Assembly: GCA_030656145.1 (NCBI GenBank)
Contig: JAUSOF010000027.1
Span: 1 to 60,122, forward strand
DNA from: Pseudomonas sp.
GTDB taxonomy: Bacteria > Pseudomonadota > Gammaproteobacteria > Pseudomonadales > Pseudomonadaceae
Direction of reading: 5' to 3'
Length of the DNA: 60,122 nucleotides
The stretch's first letter is position 1. Each line of letters starts with the position of its first letter. Position numbers and translations under genes: made by a program. The notes beneath the pieces were generated by a model. It worked only from the letters and a program-made list of their open reading frames with translations, searched no databases and was not told where the DNA came from. Below are positions 41,799 to 53,563 of the stretch, in pieces.

Positions 41799-42253
41799 AG
41801 CTGTATGCCGCCGATGAAGCGGCGATGCTGGTGCTGGGCGCGCGTATCGCCGAGGTGAGCGGCGGGCGCGGGGTGATCTATCTGCATGGTGATCTGGGTG
41901 CGGGGAAAACCACGTTGTCGCGCGGGATCATTCGCGGCCTGGGCCATGTCGGGGCGGTGAAGAGTCCGACCTTTACGCTGGTCGAGCCTTACGAGATAGA
42001 GGCAGTTCGCGTGTTCCACTTCGACCTGTACCGCCTGGTCGATCCGGAGGAGCTGGAGTACCTGGGGGTGCGCGACTACTTCGAGGGCGATGCCTTGTGT
42101 CTGGTCGAGTGGCCAGAGCGTGGAACAGGCGTTTTGCCAAAGGCCGACATGGACATTACCATTACCGCACAAGCGACTGGGCGTTCCCTGCATTTGCAGG
42201 CGCAAGGCGAACGCGGCGAAACCTGGTGTGCCGCTTTGGCCGTCGGGGCATGA
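41786..42253 (+). CDS. tsaE: tRNA threonylcarbamoyladenosine synthesis ATPase TsaE
   Basis: The 155-aa ATPase works with TsaB/TsaD to place t6A at position 37 of ANN-decoding tRNAs. Walker [15 protein letters not shown] (about 33-46), [10 protein letters not shown] and FHFDLYRL are family hallmarks. GTG 41786 with AGGAG upstream is chosen; an earlier in-frame start would lie deeper in nnrD. It lies between nnrD and amiB, a common arrangement. Confidence 0.94.
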   Translation: MFELELYAADEAAMLVLGARIAEVSGGRGVIYLHGDLGAGKTTLSRGIIRGLGHVGAVKSPTFTLVEPYEIEAVRVFHFDLYRLVDPEELEYLGVRDYFEGDALCLVEWPERGTGVLPKADMDITITAQATGRSLHLQAQGERGETWCAALAVGA

Positions 42254-42275
42254 TCAAAACAAAATGGGGTTGGGT

Positions 42276-43694
42276 ATGCGCATAGGCGCGCGTTTCATCG
42301 CGGTTGGAGTGGTACTGGCGGCGCTGGCTGTCGAGGTTATTGCCGCTTCGGATGTACGCAGCGTAAGGCTGTGGCGTGCGCCGGACAACACGCGTCTGGT
42401 CTTCGACCTGTCCGGTCCGGTGCAGCATAGTGTCTTTACCCTCACGGCGCCGAATCGCATCGTCATCGATGTCAGTGGCGCCAAGCTGGCGACTCAGTTC
42501 GATAATCTGGCGTTAAGCAATACACCGATTACCGGCATGCGTTCGGCGCAACGCACGGCCGAAGATTTGCGGGTGGTGATTGATTTGTCGTCGCAGGTCA
42601 CGCCCAAGAGCTTCATGCTGGCGCCCAATCAGCAATACGGCCATCGCCTGGTTGTGGATCTGTTCGACTATGAGGGTGGGGCTGCCCCCAATCTGCCTGT
42701 GACGCAGGTGGCCAGTGCGCCGGCAGTGCCGGTCACGCCGACCCGGACGCCACCCAAGTTGACGCCAGTGCCCAGTGGCAAGCGCGATATTGTTATCGCC
42801 ATTGACGCGGGCCACGGCGGCGAAGACCCGGGTGCGCTGTCGCCGGTCAAGGGTCAGTACGAAAAGCACGTGACTCTGGCGATCGCCAGGGAGTTGCAGC
42901 GCCAGATCAACGCCGAGAAGGGGTTTCGCGGTGAGCTGGTGCGTACTGGCGATTATTTCATTCCGTTGCGACGGCGTACTGACATCGCGCGTAAAAAAGG
43001 CGCCGATCTATTTGTCTCGATTCATGCCGATGCAGCGCCGCGAGCAGCGGCCTTTGGCGCATCGGTGTATGCCCTGTCGGATCGCGGCGCCACGTCGGAG
43101 ACGGCGCGCTGGCTGGCCGACTCGGAGAACCAGTCGGATCTGATCGGTGGTGCCGGTAACGTCAGTCTGGATGACAAGGATCGGATGTTGGCTGGGGTAT
43201 TGCTGGACTTGTCGATGACCGCCTCGCTGTCGTCCAGCCTGAACGTCGGCAACAAGGTGCTGAGCAATATGGGGCGGATCACCCCACTGCATAAGCGCCG
43301 CGTCGAACAGGCTGGTTTCATGGTGCTCAAGTCGCCGGATATGCCGTCGATCCTGGTCGAAACCGGGTTCATCTCCAACCCCGATGAGGCGCGCAAGCTG
43401 GCCAGTGCCAGCCACCAGCAGGCGCTGGCGCGCTCTATCGTGACCGGCGTGCGGCAGTTCTTTCAGGAGAACCCGCCACCCGGCAGTTACGTCGCCTGGT
43501 TGCGCGACAATGGCAAGATTGTCCAGGGGCCGCGTGAACACGTGGTCAGTTCCGGCGAGAGCCTGGCGCTGATCGCGCTGCGTTATCAGGTCAGCCTTGC
43601 TGCCCTGCGCAGTGCCAATTCGCTGCGCAGCGACGTGATCAAAGTCGGCCAGGCCCTGCAGATCCCCGCTACCTCGTTGGCGGCTCAGCCATGA
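42276..43694 (+). CDS. amiB: N-acetylmuramoyl-L-alanine amidase AmiB
   Basis: The 472-aa periplasmic amidase cleaves septal peptidoglycan. It has a signal peptide ([21 protein letters not shown], to about residue 24), an AMIN domain (about 25-130), and the Amidase_3 zinc domain (about 172-405) with [12 protein letters not shown], Glu in [16 protein letters not shown] and VETGFISN. A LysM domain ends the protein (about 420-465). ATG 42276 is chosen; ATG 42264 in the same frame is possible. Its stop overlaps the mutL ATG. Confidence 0.94.
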   Translation: MRIGARFIAVGVVLAALAVEVIAASDVRSVRLWRAPDNTRLVFDLSGPVQHSVFTLTAPNRIVIDVSGAKLATQFDNLALSNTPITGMRSAQRTAEDLRVVIDLSSQVTPKSFMLAPNQQYGHRLVVDLFDYEGGAAPNLPVTQVASAPAVPVTPTRTPPKLTPVPSGKRDIVIAIDAGHGGEDPGALSPVKGQYEKHVTLAIARELQRQINAEKGFRGELVRTGDYFIPLRRRTDIARKKGADLFVSIHADAAPRAAAFGASVYALSDRGATSETARWLADSENQSDLIGGAGNVSLDDKDRMLAGVLLDLSMTASLSSSLNVGNKVLSNMGRITPLHKRRVEQAGFMVLKSPDMPSILVETGFISNPDEARKLASASHQQALARSIVTGVRQFFQENPPPGSYVAWLRDNGKIVQGPREHVVSSGESLALIALRYQVSLAALRSANSLRSDVIKVGQALQIPATSLAAQP

Positions 43695-45562
43695 GCAGTG
43701 ACATGCGCATCCAGTTATTGAGTCCGCGTCTGGCCAACCAGATCGCCGCGGGCGAGGTGGTCGAGCGGCCTGCTTCGGTGATCAAGGAGCTGCTCGAAAA
43801 CAGCCTGGACTCGGGTGCCCGGCGCATCGAGGTGGATGTCGAGCAAGGTGGGGTCAAGCTGCTGCGGGTGCGTGACGACGGTGGTGGCATCGCTGCGGAT
43901 GATTTGCCGCTGGCGTTGGCCCGGCATGCCACCAGCAAGATCCGTGAACTCGAAGACCTTGAACAGGTGATGAGCCTGGGCTTTCGCGGGGAGGCCTTGG
44001 CTTCGATCAGCTCTGTTGCACGACTGACCCTGACCTCGCGCACGGCCGATGCCGAGCAGGCCTGGCAGGTGGAAACCGAAGGCCGTGACATGCAGCCGCG
44101 GGTGCAGCCGGCGGCGCACCCGGTCGGGACCTCGGTGGAAGTGCGCGACCTGTTCTTCAATACCCCGGCGCGGCGCAAGTTTCTCAAGGCCGAGAAAACC
44201 GAATTCGACCACCTGCAGGAAGTCATTAAGCGCCTGGCGCTGGCGCGCTTCGATGTGGCTTTCCACTTGCGCCATAACGGCAAGACCGTGCTCGGCCTGC
44301 ATGAGGCCAATGACGATGTCAGCCGTGCGCGGCGGGTGGCCTCGGTCTGTGGCGCGGCCTTTCTCGAGCAGGCGCTGCCTATCGAGATCGAGCGCAATGG
44401 CCTGCGCCTGTGGGGCTGGGTTGGCTTGCCAACCTTCTCACGTAGCCAGGCAGACCTGCAGTATTTCTACGTCAACGGGCGCACGGTGCGCGACAAGCTG
44501 GTCGCACATGCGGTGCGTCAGGCCTATCGCGACGTGCTGTTCAATGGGCGTCATCCGACCTTTGTGCTGTTTCTTGAAATCGACCCATCGGTGGTCGATG
44601 TCAACGTGCACCCAACCAAGCACGAAGTGCGCTTTCGCGATGGGCGCATGGTTCATGATTTTCTCTACGGCACCTTGCACCGTGCGCTGGGCGATGTGCG
44701 TCCCGAGGATCAGTTGGCCGCGCCGGCCGCGGTAACCGGCATGCTGGCGCCGACTGGGCAGGCGGCGGGTGAGTTCGGCCCGCAGGGCGAAATTGGCCTG
44801 GCTGCCAGCTTGCTTGAGGCGCCGCAGGGCGAGTCGGTCTGGCGCTCACCAGGCGCCGGATATCAAGGGCAGCGGCCGCAGGCCGGAGTGCCTGCAGCCG
44901 AAGCGCAGGGCGCCTACCGCGAGTATTTCGCGCCACTGAGCGTGACGCCGGCGAGTCTGCCCGAGGCCCAGGGCGATGTGCCGCCGCTCGGTTATGCCAT
45001 CGCCCAGCTCAAGGGTGTGTATATCCTTGCCGAAAACGTGAAAGGCCTGGTGCTGGTTGACATGCACGCGGCGCACGAGCGGATTACCTATGAGCGGCTG
45101 AAGGTCGCCATGGCCAGCGAAGGCTTGCGCGGCCAGCCATTACTGGTGCCCGAGTCGCTGGCCGTTAGTCAGCGCGAGGCGGATTGCGCCGAGGAGCATG
45201 CGGCCTGGTTTCAGCGCCTGGGCTTCGAGTTGCAGCGTCTGGGGCCGGAAAGCCTGGCTATCCGGCAGATTCCCGCGCTGCTCAAGCAGGCCGAAGCCAA
45301 TCGTTTGGTGGCGGATGTGCTGTCCGATTTGCTCGAATATGGTACCAGTGACCGGATTCAGGCACATCTCAACGAGCTGCTCGGCACCATGGCTTGCCAT
45401 GGCTCGGTACGGGCAAATCGGCGCCTGAGCCTGCCGGAAATGAACGCTCTGCTACGCGATATGGAGCACACCGAGCGTAGCGGTCAGTGCAACCATGGTC
45501 GGCCGACCTGGACCCAGATGGGCATGGACGATCTGGACAAGTTGTTCTTGCGTGGTCGCTGA
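43691..45562 (+). CDS. mutL: DNA mismatch repair protein MutL
   Basis: The 623-aa protein has the GHKL ATPase half ([52 protein letters not shown]), a Gly/Ala/Pro-rich linker (about 345-430) and a C-terminal dimerisation domain. The endonuclease-type motif appears as [12 protein letters not shown] from Asp457, D-[Q]-H-A-X2-E-X4-E with Met for Gln, so this MutL may nick DNA itself, as expected in bacteria without MutH. It starts inside the amiB stop (ATGA) and is probably co-transcribed with it. Confidence 0.96.
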   Translation: MSSDMRIQLLSPRLANQIAAGEVVERPASVIKELLENSLDSGARRIEVDVEQGGVKLLRVRDDGGGIAADDLPLALARHATSKIRELEDLEQVMSLGFRGEALASISSVARLTLTSRTADAEQAWQVETEGRDMQPRVQPAAHPVGTSVEVRDLFFNTPARRKFLKAEKTEFDHLQEVIKRLALARFDVAFHLRHNGKTVLGLHEANDDVSRARRVASVCGAAFLEQALPIEIERNGLRLWGWVGLPTFSRSQADLQYFYVNGRTVRDKLVAHAVRQAYRDVLFNGRHPTFVLFLEIDPSVVDVNVHPTKHEVRFRDGRMVHDFLYGTLHRALGDVRPEDQLAAPAAVTGMLAPTGQAAGEFGPQGEIGLAASLLEAPQGESVWRSPGAGYQGQRPQAGVPAAEAQGAYREYFAPLSVTPASLPEAQGDVPPLGYAIAQLKGVYILAENVKGLVLVDMHAAHERITYERLKVAMASEGLRGQPLLVPESLAVSQREADCAEEHAAWFQRLGFELQRLGPESLAIRQIPALLKQAEANRLVADVLSDLLEYGTSDRIQAHLNELLGTMACHGSVRANRRLSLPEMNALLRDMEHTERSGQCNHGRPTWTQMGMDDLDKLFLRGR

Positions 45563-45717
45563 CCGCGTCGCGTGCAGTCGACGTTTGCGCTGCACTGAGA
45601 GCATGTGAGCCGGCCTCCTTCAACTGTTCGCTACTGGCGTTGCGCAATGTCGCGAGCGCCTGAACGCAGTGCCGCAGGCTCGCGCGATATTTTCACAACC
45701 CCTGAGACGTATTGACG

Positions 45718-46692
45718 ATGTCTGAACGCCTGCCGCCGGCAATTTTCCTGATGGGGCCTACCGCCGCCGGCAAGACCGATCTGGCCCTCGAGCTGGCGCG
45801 GGTGTTGCCGTGCGAGTTGATTAGTGTCGATTCGGCCTTGATCTATCGCGGCATGGACATAGGTACCGCGAAGCCCGATAAAGCCACGCTCGCTGAGTTC
45901 CCGCATCGCCTGATCGACATTCGCGACCCGGCCGAAAGCTACTCGGCAGCCGAGTTTCGTGCCGACGCGCTGGCGGCGATGGCCGAGATCAGTTCGCGTG
46001 GGCGCATACCGTTGCTGGTCGGTGGGACCATGCTCTATTTCAAAGCGCTGCTCGAGGGATTGGCCGATATGCCGGGTGCTGATCCGCACGTGCGTGCCGA
46101 GTTGGAAGCGCGTGCCCAGGTTGAAGGCTGGACGGCTCTGCATCGTGAGTTGCAGGAGGTTGACCCGGAGTCAGCGGCGCGCATTCATCCAAATGACCCG
46201 CAGCGCCTGGTTCGGGCGCTGGAAGTCTATCGTGTCAGCGGCTTGAGCATGACCGAGCATCGTCAGCGCCAGGCGGCGCAAAATCGTGCCATGGGCGCGT
46301 CTGGAACGGGGCGATTCCCCTATACTGTTGCGCACTTGGCCATCGCTCCGGCGCAGCGCCAGACGCTGCATGTACGAATTGCACAGCGATTTCAGTCGAT
46401 GTTGGAACAGGGCTTTGTCGATGAGGTCGAACGCCTGCGACAGAGAAGTGACCTGCATCCGGGGCTGCCGTCTATACGAGCGGTGGGTTATCGCCAGGTG
46501 TGGGATTATCTTGACGGCAATCTGAGTGAAGCGCAGATGCGTGAGCGTGGCATTATCGCCACGCGACAGCTGGCCAAAAGGCAGTTTACCTGGTTGCGCA
46601 GTTGGGCTGATTTGCACTGGTTGGATAGTTTGGCCTGTGACAATCTGCCGCGCGCCTTGAAATACCTGGCGTCGGCCTCCATATTGACCTGA
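45718..46692 (+). CDS. miaA: tRNA dimethylallyltransferase MiaA
   Basis: The 324-aa enzyme adds the isopentenyl group to A37 of UNN-decoding tRNAs. The P-loop GPTAAGKT is at 13-20, followed by [39 protein letters not shown] and the C-terminal [17 protein letters not shown] 45718 ([13 protein letters not shown]) is chosen; TTG 45712 is 2 codons earlier. It precedes hfq as in most gammaproteobacteria, with an AT-rich 83-bp gap. Confidence 0.96.
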   Translation: MSERLPPAIFLMGPTAAGKTDLALELARVLPCELISVDSALIYRGMDIGTAKPDKATLAEFPHRLIDIRDPAESYSAAEFRADALAAMAEISSRGRIPLLVGGTMLYFKALLEGLADMPGADPHVRAELEARAQVEGWTALHRELQEVDPESAARIHPNDPQRLVRALEVYRVSGLSMTEHRQRQAAQNRAMGASGTGRFPYTVAHLAIAPAQRQTLHVRIAQRFQSMLEQGFVDEVERLRQRSDLHPGLPSIRAVGYRQVWDYLDGNLSEAQMRERGIIATRQLAKRQFTWLRSWADLHWLDSLACDNLPRALKYLASASILT

Positions 46693-46772
46693 GAACTTGT
46701 CGTTGGCCGTCTATCCTTGGGGTAGGGCGGTGTACTAAAACTATTAATTATTGAATTTTCAAAGGAGTGTGA

Positions 46773-47036
<264 letters not shown>

Positions 47037-47050
47037 TTTAGGAGGTTGTA

Positions 47051-48352
47051 TTGTTCTTCGAGCGTCATGAGGGTGGTGAGCGTGCCGTCCTGGTTCATCT
47101 GGATGGTCAAGATTCCGCGTCGCGCGAAGATCCGCATGAGTTTCAGGAGCTGGCCATTTCGGCTGGCGCTGTTACGGTTGCCTTTCTTAATGTGCCGAGC
47201 AGCCGACTGACTGCGAAATATTTGATTGGCAGTGGCAAGGTCGAGGAGTTGCGCGACCAGGTGAAGACGCTTGAGGCGGATCTGGTGATCTTCAATCACG
47301 TCCTCACGCCCAGCCAGGAGCGCAACCTGGAGCGCGTTTTCGAGTGCCGGGTACTCGATCGTACCGGCCTGATTCTTGATATATTCGCCCAGCGTGCACG
47401 CACGCATGAAGGCAAGCTGCAAGTCGAGTTGGCCCAGCTGGATCACTTGAGTACCCGTCTGGTTCGTGGCTGGACTCACCTGGAGCGGCAGAAGGGCGGT
47501 ATCGGTCTGCGTGGTCCGGGTGAGACTCAGCTGGAAACCGACCGTCGTTTGTTGCGCGTACGCATTCGTCAGATCAAGCAGAAGCTGGATAAGGTGCGCA
47601 GCCAGCGTGAGCAGGCGCGGCGCGGGCGCAAGCGTGCGGATATCCCTTCAGTGTCGCTGGTGGGTTATACCAACGCAGGCAAATCGACCCTGTTCAACGC
47701 TCTGACCGAGTCGGACGTTTACGCTGCCGATCAGTTGTTTGCGACCCTGGATCCGACCCTGCGCCGTTTGGAATTGGACGACCTGGGGCCGGTGGTGTTG
47801 GCCGATACGGTGGGTTTCATTCGCCATCTGCCACATAAATTGGTCGAGGCCTTTCGGGCGACGCTCGAAGAATCGAGTAATTCAGACTTGCTGCTGCATG
47901 TGATTGATGCGCATGAGCCTGAGCGTGATCAGCAGATTGAGCAGGTCATGGCGGTGCTTGCTGAGATCGGTGCGCACGAGTTGCCGATGCTTGAGGTATA
48001 CAACAAGCTGGATTTACTCGAAGGTGTAGAGCCGCAAATTCAGCGCGATGCTGATGGCAAGCCGCAGCGAGTGTGGTTGTCTGCTCGTGACGGGCGCGGT
48101 TTGCCCTTGTTGAAGCAGGCTATTGCCGAGTTGTTGGGCGATGATCTGTTTATCGCTACATTGCAGTTGCCGCAGCACCTGGCGCGACTTCGTGCGCAAT
48201 TCTTTGCTCTGGGTGCGGTACAAAGCGAGGAGCATGTTGAGGATGGCAGCAGCTTGTTGGCAGTACGCTTGCCGCGAATTGAGTTGAATCGACTGGTTAC
48301 GCGGGCAGGTTTGAAGCCGTTGGAATTTATCGAGCAACACACTTTGCAATAA
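47051..48352 (+). CDS. hflX: Ribosome-associated GTPase HflX
   Basis: The 433-aa GTPase has the N-terminal HflX domain (VNVPSSRLTAKYLIGSGKVEEL-type region, then HVLTPSQERNLE) and a coiled section with GIGLRGPGETQLETDRR, then G1 GYTNAGKST, G3 DTVGFI and G4 NKLD. HflX splits stalled or heat-damaged ribosomes. The start is TTG 47051, supported by AGGAGG at 47040-47045. It sits between hfq and hflK, the standard order. Confidence 0.95.
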   Translation: MFFERHEGGERAVLVHLDGQDSASREDPHEFQELAISAGAVTVAFLNVPSSRLTAKYLIGSGKVEELRDQVKTLEADLVIFNHVLTPSQERNLERVFECRVLDRTGLILDIFAQRARTHEGKLQVELAQLDHLSTRLVRGWTHLERQKGGIGLRGPGETQLETDRRLLRVRIRQIKQKLDKVRSQREQARRGRKRADIPSVSLVGYTNAGKSTLFNALTESDVYAADQLFATLDPTLRRLELDDLGPVVLADTVGFIRHLPHKLVEAFRATLEESSNSDLLLHVIDAHEPERDQQIEQVMAVLAEIGAHELPMLEVYNKLDLLEGVEPQIQRDADGKPQRVWLSARDGRGLPLLKQAIAELLGDDLFIATLQLPQHLARLRAQFFALGAVQSEEHVEDGSSLLAVRLPRIELNRLVTRAGLKPLEFIEQHTLQ

Positions 48353-48448
48353 AGCCTGCCACAGTGGCTTTGCCGCTGATGGCTTGCATTCGGTAGCATT
48401 GGTTGGCGCGCCGTGGGCGCGTCTTTGCTTTATTAGATGGAGAGCGCT

Positions 48449-49603
48449 ATGGCTTGGAATGAGCCGGGTGGCAACTCGAACAATCAGGATCCTTGGGGCG
48501 GCCGCAAAGGCGGTGATCGCAAGGGGCCGCCGGATCTCGACGAGGCCTTCCGCAAGCTGCAGGAAAGCCTAAACGGGCTGTTCGGTGGCGGTAAAAAACG
48601 TGGCAGCAGCGATGGTGCTGGTAAAGGCGGTGGCTTTGGTCTGCTGTTCATTGGCTTGGGTGTACTCGCTGCTGTTTGGTTGTACAGCGCGATCTACGTG
48701 ATCGATGAGCAAGAACAGGCGGTGGTACTGCGTTTCGGTAAATACTACGAAACCGTAGGGCCGGGCCTGAATATTTATTTCCCGCCGATCGATCGTAAGT
48801 TCCAGGCGAACGTCACCCGCGAGCGTGCTTACAGCAAGCAAGGGCAGATGCTCACCGAGGACGAGAACATCATCGAAGTGCCGCTGACCGTGCAGTACAA
48901 GATCAGCAATTTGCAGGACTTCGTGCTCAACGTAGATCAGCCTGAAGTCAGTTTGCAGCATGCTACAGACAGCGCTGTGCGCCATGTAGTTGGCTCGACC
49001 GAGATGGATCAGGTGCTGACCGAAGGTCGTGAATTGATGGCCAGTGAGGTCAAGGATCGCTTGCAGCGCTTCCTTGATACGTATCGCACCGGCATCAACG
49101 TTACTCAGGTCAACTTGCAGAGTGCGGCAGCGCCGCGCGAAGTACAGGAAGCCTTCGATGACGTGATCCGTGCCCGTGAAGACGAGCAGCGCGAGAAGAA
49201 CCAGGCGGAAACCTATGCCAATGGCGTGGTTCCAGAGGCTCGCGGTCAGGCTCAGCGTCTGATTGAGGATGCCAGTGGTTATCGCGAAGAAGTGGTTTCT
49301 CGCGCAACGGGTGAGGCAGATCGCTTTACTGCATTGGTTACCGAGTACCGCAAGGCGCCGGAAGTCACGCGCGAGCGTCTGTACCTAGACACCATGCAAG
49401 AGCTGATGAGCAATACCAGCAAGGTGTTGGTGACTGGCGACAAGGGGCAGAACAACCTGCTTTACCTGCCGCTGGACAAGATGATCGATGGTCGTAGCAG
49501 TGCGGGTTCGAGCGCCGTGTCGGGTGCCGGTGCCGCTGATGCGGGTTCGCGTATGAGCAGCGACCCGCGCCAGGCTGAACTGCGTACAAGGGAGAGCCGC
49601 TGA
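48449..49603 (+). CDS. hflK: FtsH protease modulator HflK
   Basis: The 384-aa membrane protein starts MAWNEPGGNSNNQDPWGG, a Gly/Asn/Lys-rich cytoplasmic lead, then a transmembrane helix (about 66-87) and an SPFH/stomatin domain (VIDEQEQAVVLRFGKYYETVGPGLN). The C-terminus is Ser/Ala/Gly rich. With HflC it forms a cage around FtsH. ATG 48449 is preferred to ATG 48437 because GGAGAG lies between them and the former matches other pseudomonads. hflC begins in its stop codon. Confidence 0.95.
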   Translation: MAWNEPGGNSNNQDPWGGRKGGDRKGPPDLDEAFRKLQESLNGLFGGGKKRGSSDGAGKGGGFGLLFIGLGVLAAVWLYSAIYVIDEQEQAVVLRFGKYYETVGPGLNIYFPPIDRKFQANVTRERAYSKQGQMLTEDENIIEVPLTVQYKISNLQDFVLNVDQPEVSLQHATDSAVRHVVGSTEMDQVLTEGRELMASEVKDRLQRFLDTYRTGINVTQVNLQSAAAPREVQEAFDDVIRAREDEQREKNQAETYANGVVPEARGQAQRLIEDASGYREEVVSRATGEADRFTALVTEYRKAPEVTRERLYLDTMQELMSNTSKVLVTGDKGQNNLLYLPLDKMIDGRSSAGSSAVSGAGAADAGSRMSSDPRQAELRTRESR

Positions 49604-50472
49604 TGAGCAATAAATCGCTGATCGCCCTGATTGTTGGCGTAGTACTGGCCCTGGTTGCCTGGAACAGCTTCTATATAGTGGCGCAAACCGAGCGGGCGGT
49701 ACTCCTGCAGTTCGGTCGTATCGTCCAGCCCGATGTGCAGCCTGGTCTGCATGTGAAGGTTCCTTACGTCAATCAGGTGCGCAAGTTCGATGCGCGTCTA
49801 CTGACGCTGGATTCCTCCAGCTCGCGTTTCCTTACCCTGGAAAAGAAAGCGTTGATGGTCGACGCCTTTGCCAAGTGGCGAGTGCTTGATGCCGAGCGCT
49901 ACTACACGGCTACGTCGGGTATCAAGCAGATCGCTGATGAGCGTCTGTCGCGTCGCCTGGAAGCATCGCTGCGTGACCAATTCGGTAAGCGCACGCTGCA
50001 CGAGTCGGTATCCGGTGAGCGTGATGCGCTGATGGCGGACGTAACGGCTTCGCTGAATCGTGCTGCGCAACGCGAGTTGGGTATTGAGGTGGTGGATGTG
50101 CGCGTCAAGGCCATCGACTTGCCAAAAGAAGTCAACCGCAGCGTGTTCGATCGCATGAGTTCCGAGCGTGAGCGTGAGGCTCGCGAGCATCGTGCCAAGG
50201 GTAAGGAGCTGGCTGAAGGTATTCGCGCCGATGCAGATCGTCAGCGTCGAGTACTGTTGGCCGATGCCTATCGCCAGGCTGAAGAGCTGCGCGGTGATGG
50301 TGATGCCCAGGCGGCAGCCATTTACTCAAAGGCCTATGGCGAGGATCAAGAGTTCTACTCGTTCTACCGCAGCCTGAGGGCTTATCGCGAGAGCTTCGCG
50401 GATAAGCGTGATGTGCTGGTGCTCGATCCGAGCAGTGACTTCTTCCGCTATCTGGAAAAGTCCAAGCCTTAA
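49603..50472 (+). CDS. hflC: FtsH protease modulator HflC
   Basis: The 289-aa partner of HflK has one N-terminal membrane helix (about 4-23, SLIALIVGVVLALVAWNSF) and an SPFH domain (AQTERAVLLQFGRI, VPYVNQVRKFDARLLTLDS) with a helical C-terminal part (EREREAREHRAKGKELAEG). The ATG shares one base with the hflK stop (TGATG). Two hairpins follow, the second a good terminator. Confidence 0.96.
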   Translation: MSNKSLIALIVGVVLALVAWNSFYIVAQTERAVLLQFGRIVQPDVQPGLHVKVPYVNQVRKFDARLLTLDSSSSRFLTLEKKALMVDAFAKWRVLDAERYYTATSGIKQIADERLSRRLEASLRDQFGKRTLHESVSGERDALMADVTASLNRAAQRELGIEVVDVRVKAIDLPKEVNRSVFDRMSSEREREAREHRAKGKELAEGIRADADRQRRVLLADAYRQAEELRGDGDAQAAAIYSKAYGEDQEFYSFYRSLRAYRESFADKRDVLVLDPSSDFFRYLEKSKP

Positions 50473-50475
50473 ACA

Positions 50476-50510
50476 TCACCCCGGCGGGTGCGAGCCGTCC
50501 GTCGGGGTGA
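50476..50510 (+). repeat. Hairpin after hflC
   Basis: TCACCCCG at 50476-50483 pairs with CGGGGTGA at 50503-50510, with further pairing inside the loop. It stands 3 nt after the hflC stop, lacks a T-run and probably protects the mRNA 3' end. Confidence 0.55.
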
Positions 50511-50540
50511 CCGTTTAGAAAAACGTGGTATGATTCGGCA

Positions 50541-50563
50541 GCCGGGAAAATCCCGGCTTTTTT
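50541..50563 (+). terminator. Intrinsic terminator of the miaA-hfq-hflXKC run
   Basis: GCCGGGA at 50541-50547 pairs with TCCCGGC at 50551-50557 around AAA, followed by six T. It ends only 15 nt before the DUF2065 start codon, so that gene is expressed by read-through or from a promoter within this region. Confidence 0.85.
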
Positions 50564-50578
50564 GCGTCTGTGGGTATC

Positions 50579-50764
50579 ATGTGGCAGGAATTGGGCATTG
50601 CGTTTTGTCTATTGCTGGTCCTGGAAGGCATCCTGCCCTTTCTCTATCCGCGCTTTTGGCGTGGGGCAGTCGCACAGCTTGCAAGGCTGTCGGATCGACG
50701 ACTGCGACTGATGGGGCTGACCAGCATGTTGCTGGGTACAGCTCTCCTTTATCTGCTTCACTGA
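50579..50764 (+). CDS. DUF2065 small membrane protein (YjeT-like)
   Basis: The 61-aa product [20 protein letters not shown] has two hydrophobic segments (about 5-23 and 42-59) and the DUF2065 pattern ([30 protein letters not shown]). The same gene (yjeT) lies between hflC and purA in E. coli. Function unknown. ATG 50579 is used; GTG 50570 would start 7 nt after the terminator T-run. No clear ribosome site is visible. hisZ starts 37 bp later. Confidence 0.8.
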   Translation: MWQELGIAFCLLLVLEGILPFLYPRFWRGAVAQLARLSDRRLRLMGLTSMLLGTALLYLLH

Positions 50765-50801
50765 AGGCTTGTGCCGCCCGGTTCAAGAGGGGAATGGCGA
50801 A

Positions 50802-53436
<2,635 letters not shown>

Positions 53437-53453
53437 GTATCCTGAGCTGTGTT

Positions 53454-53487
53454 CAAGGGGTCGCCATGTGCGGCCCTTTGTCGTTTT
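53454..53487 (+). terminator. Likely terminator after purA
   Basis: CAAGGGGTCGC at 53454-53464 pairs with GCGGCCCTTTG at 53470-53480 (11 pairs including two G-U) around CATGT, followed by TCGTTTTT. It separates purA from the chemoreceptor gene. Confidence 0.6.
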
Positions 53488-53498
53488 TGAGAGGCGGC

Positions 53499-53525
53499 TT
53501 CAGCTTTGGCGCTTATGGCCGATCA
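53499..53525 (+). promoter_or_regulatory. Sigma-28 (FliA)-like promoter of the chemoreceptor gene
   Basis: TTCAGCTT at 53499-53506, an 11-bp gap, and GCCGATCA at 53518-53525 match TAAAGTTT-N11-GCCGATAA at 5 of 8 and 7 of 8 positions. It lies about 40 bp before the TTG start and after the purA terminator, the expected place for a flagellar-regulon promoter. Confidence 0.55.
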
Positions 53526-53563
53526 CTGGTTATACGTTGTTTTGATTTGAAAGGAGTGAGGCC

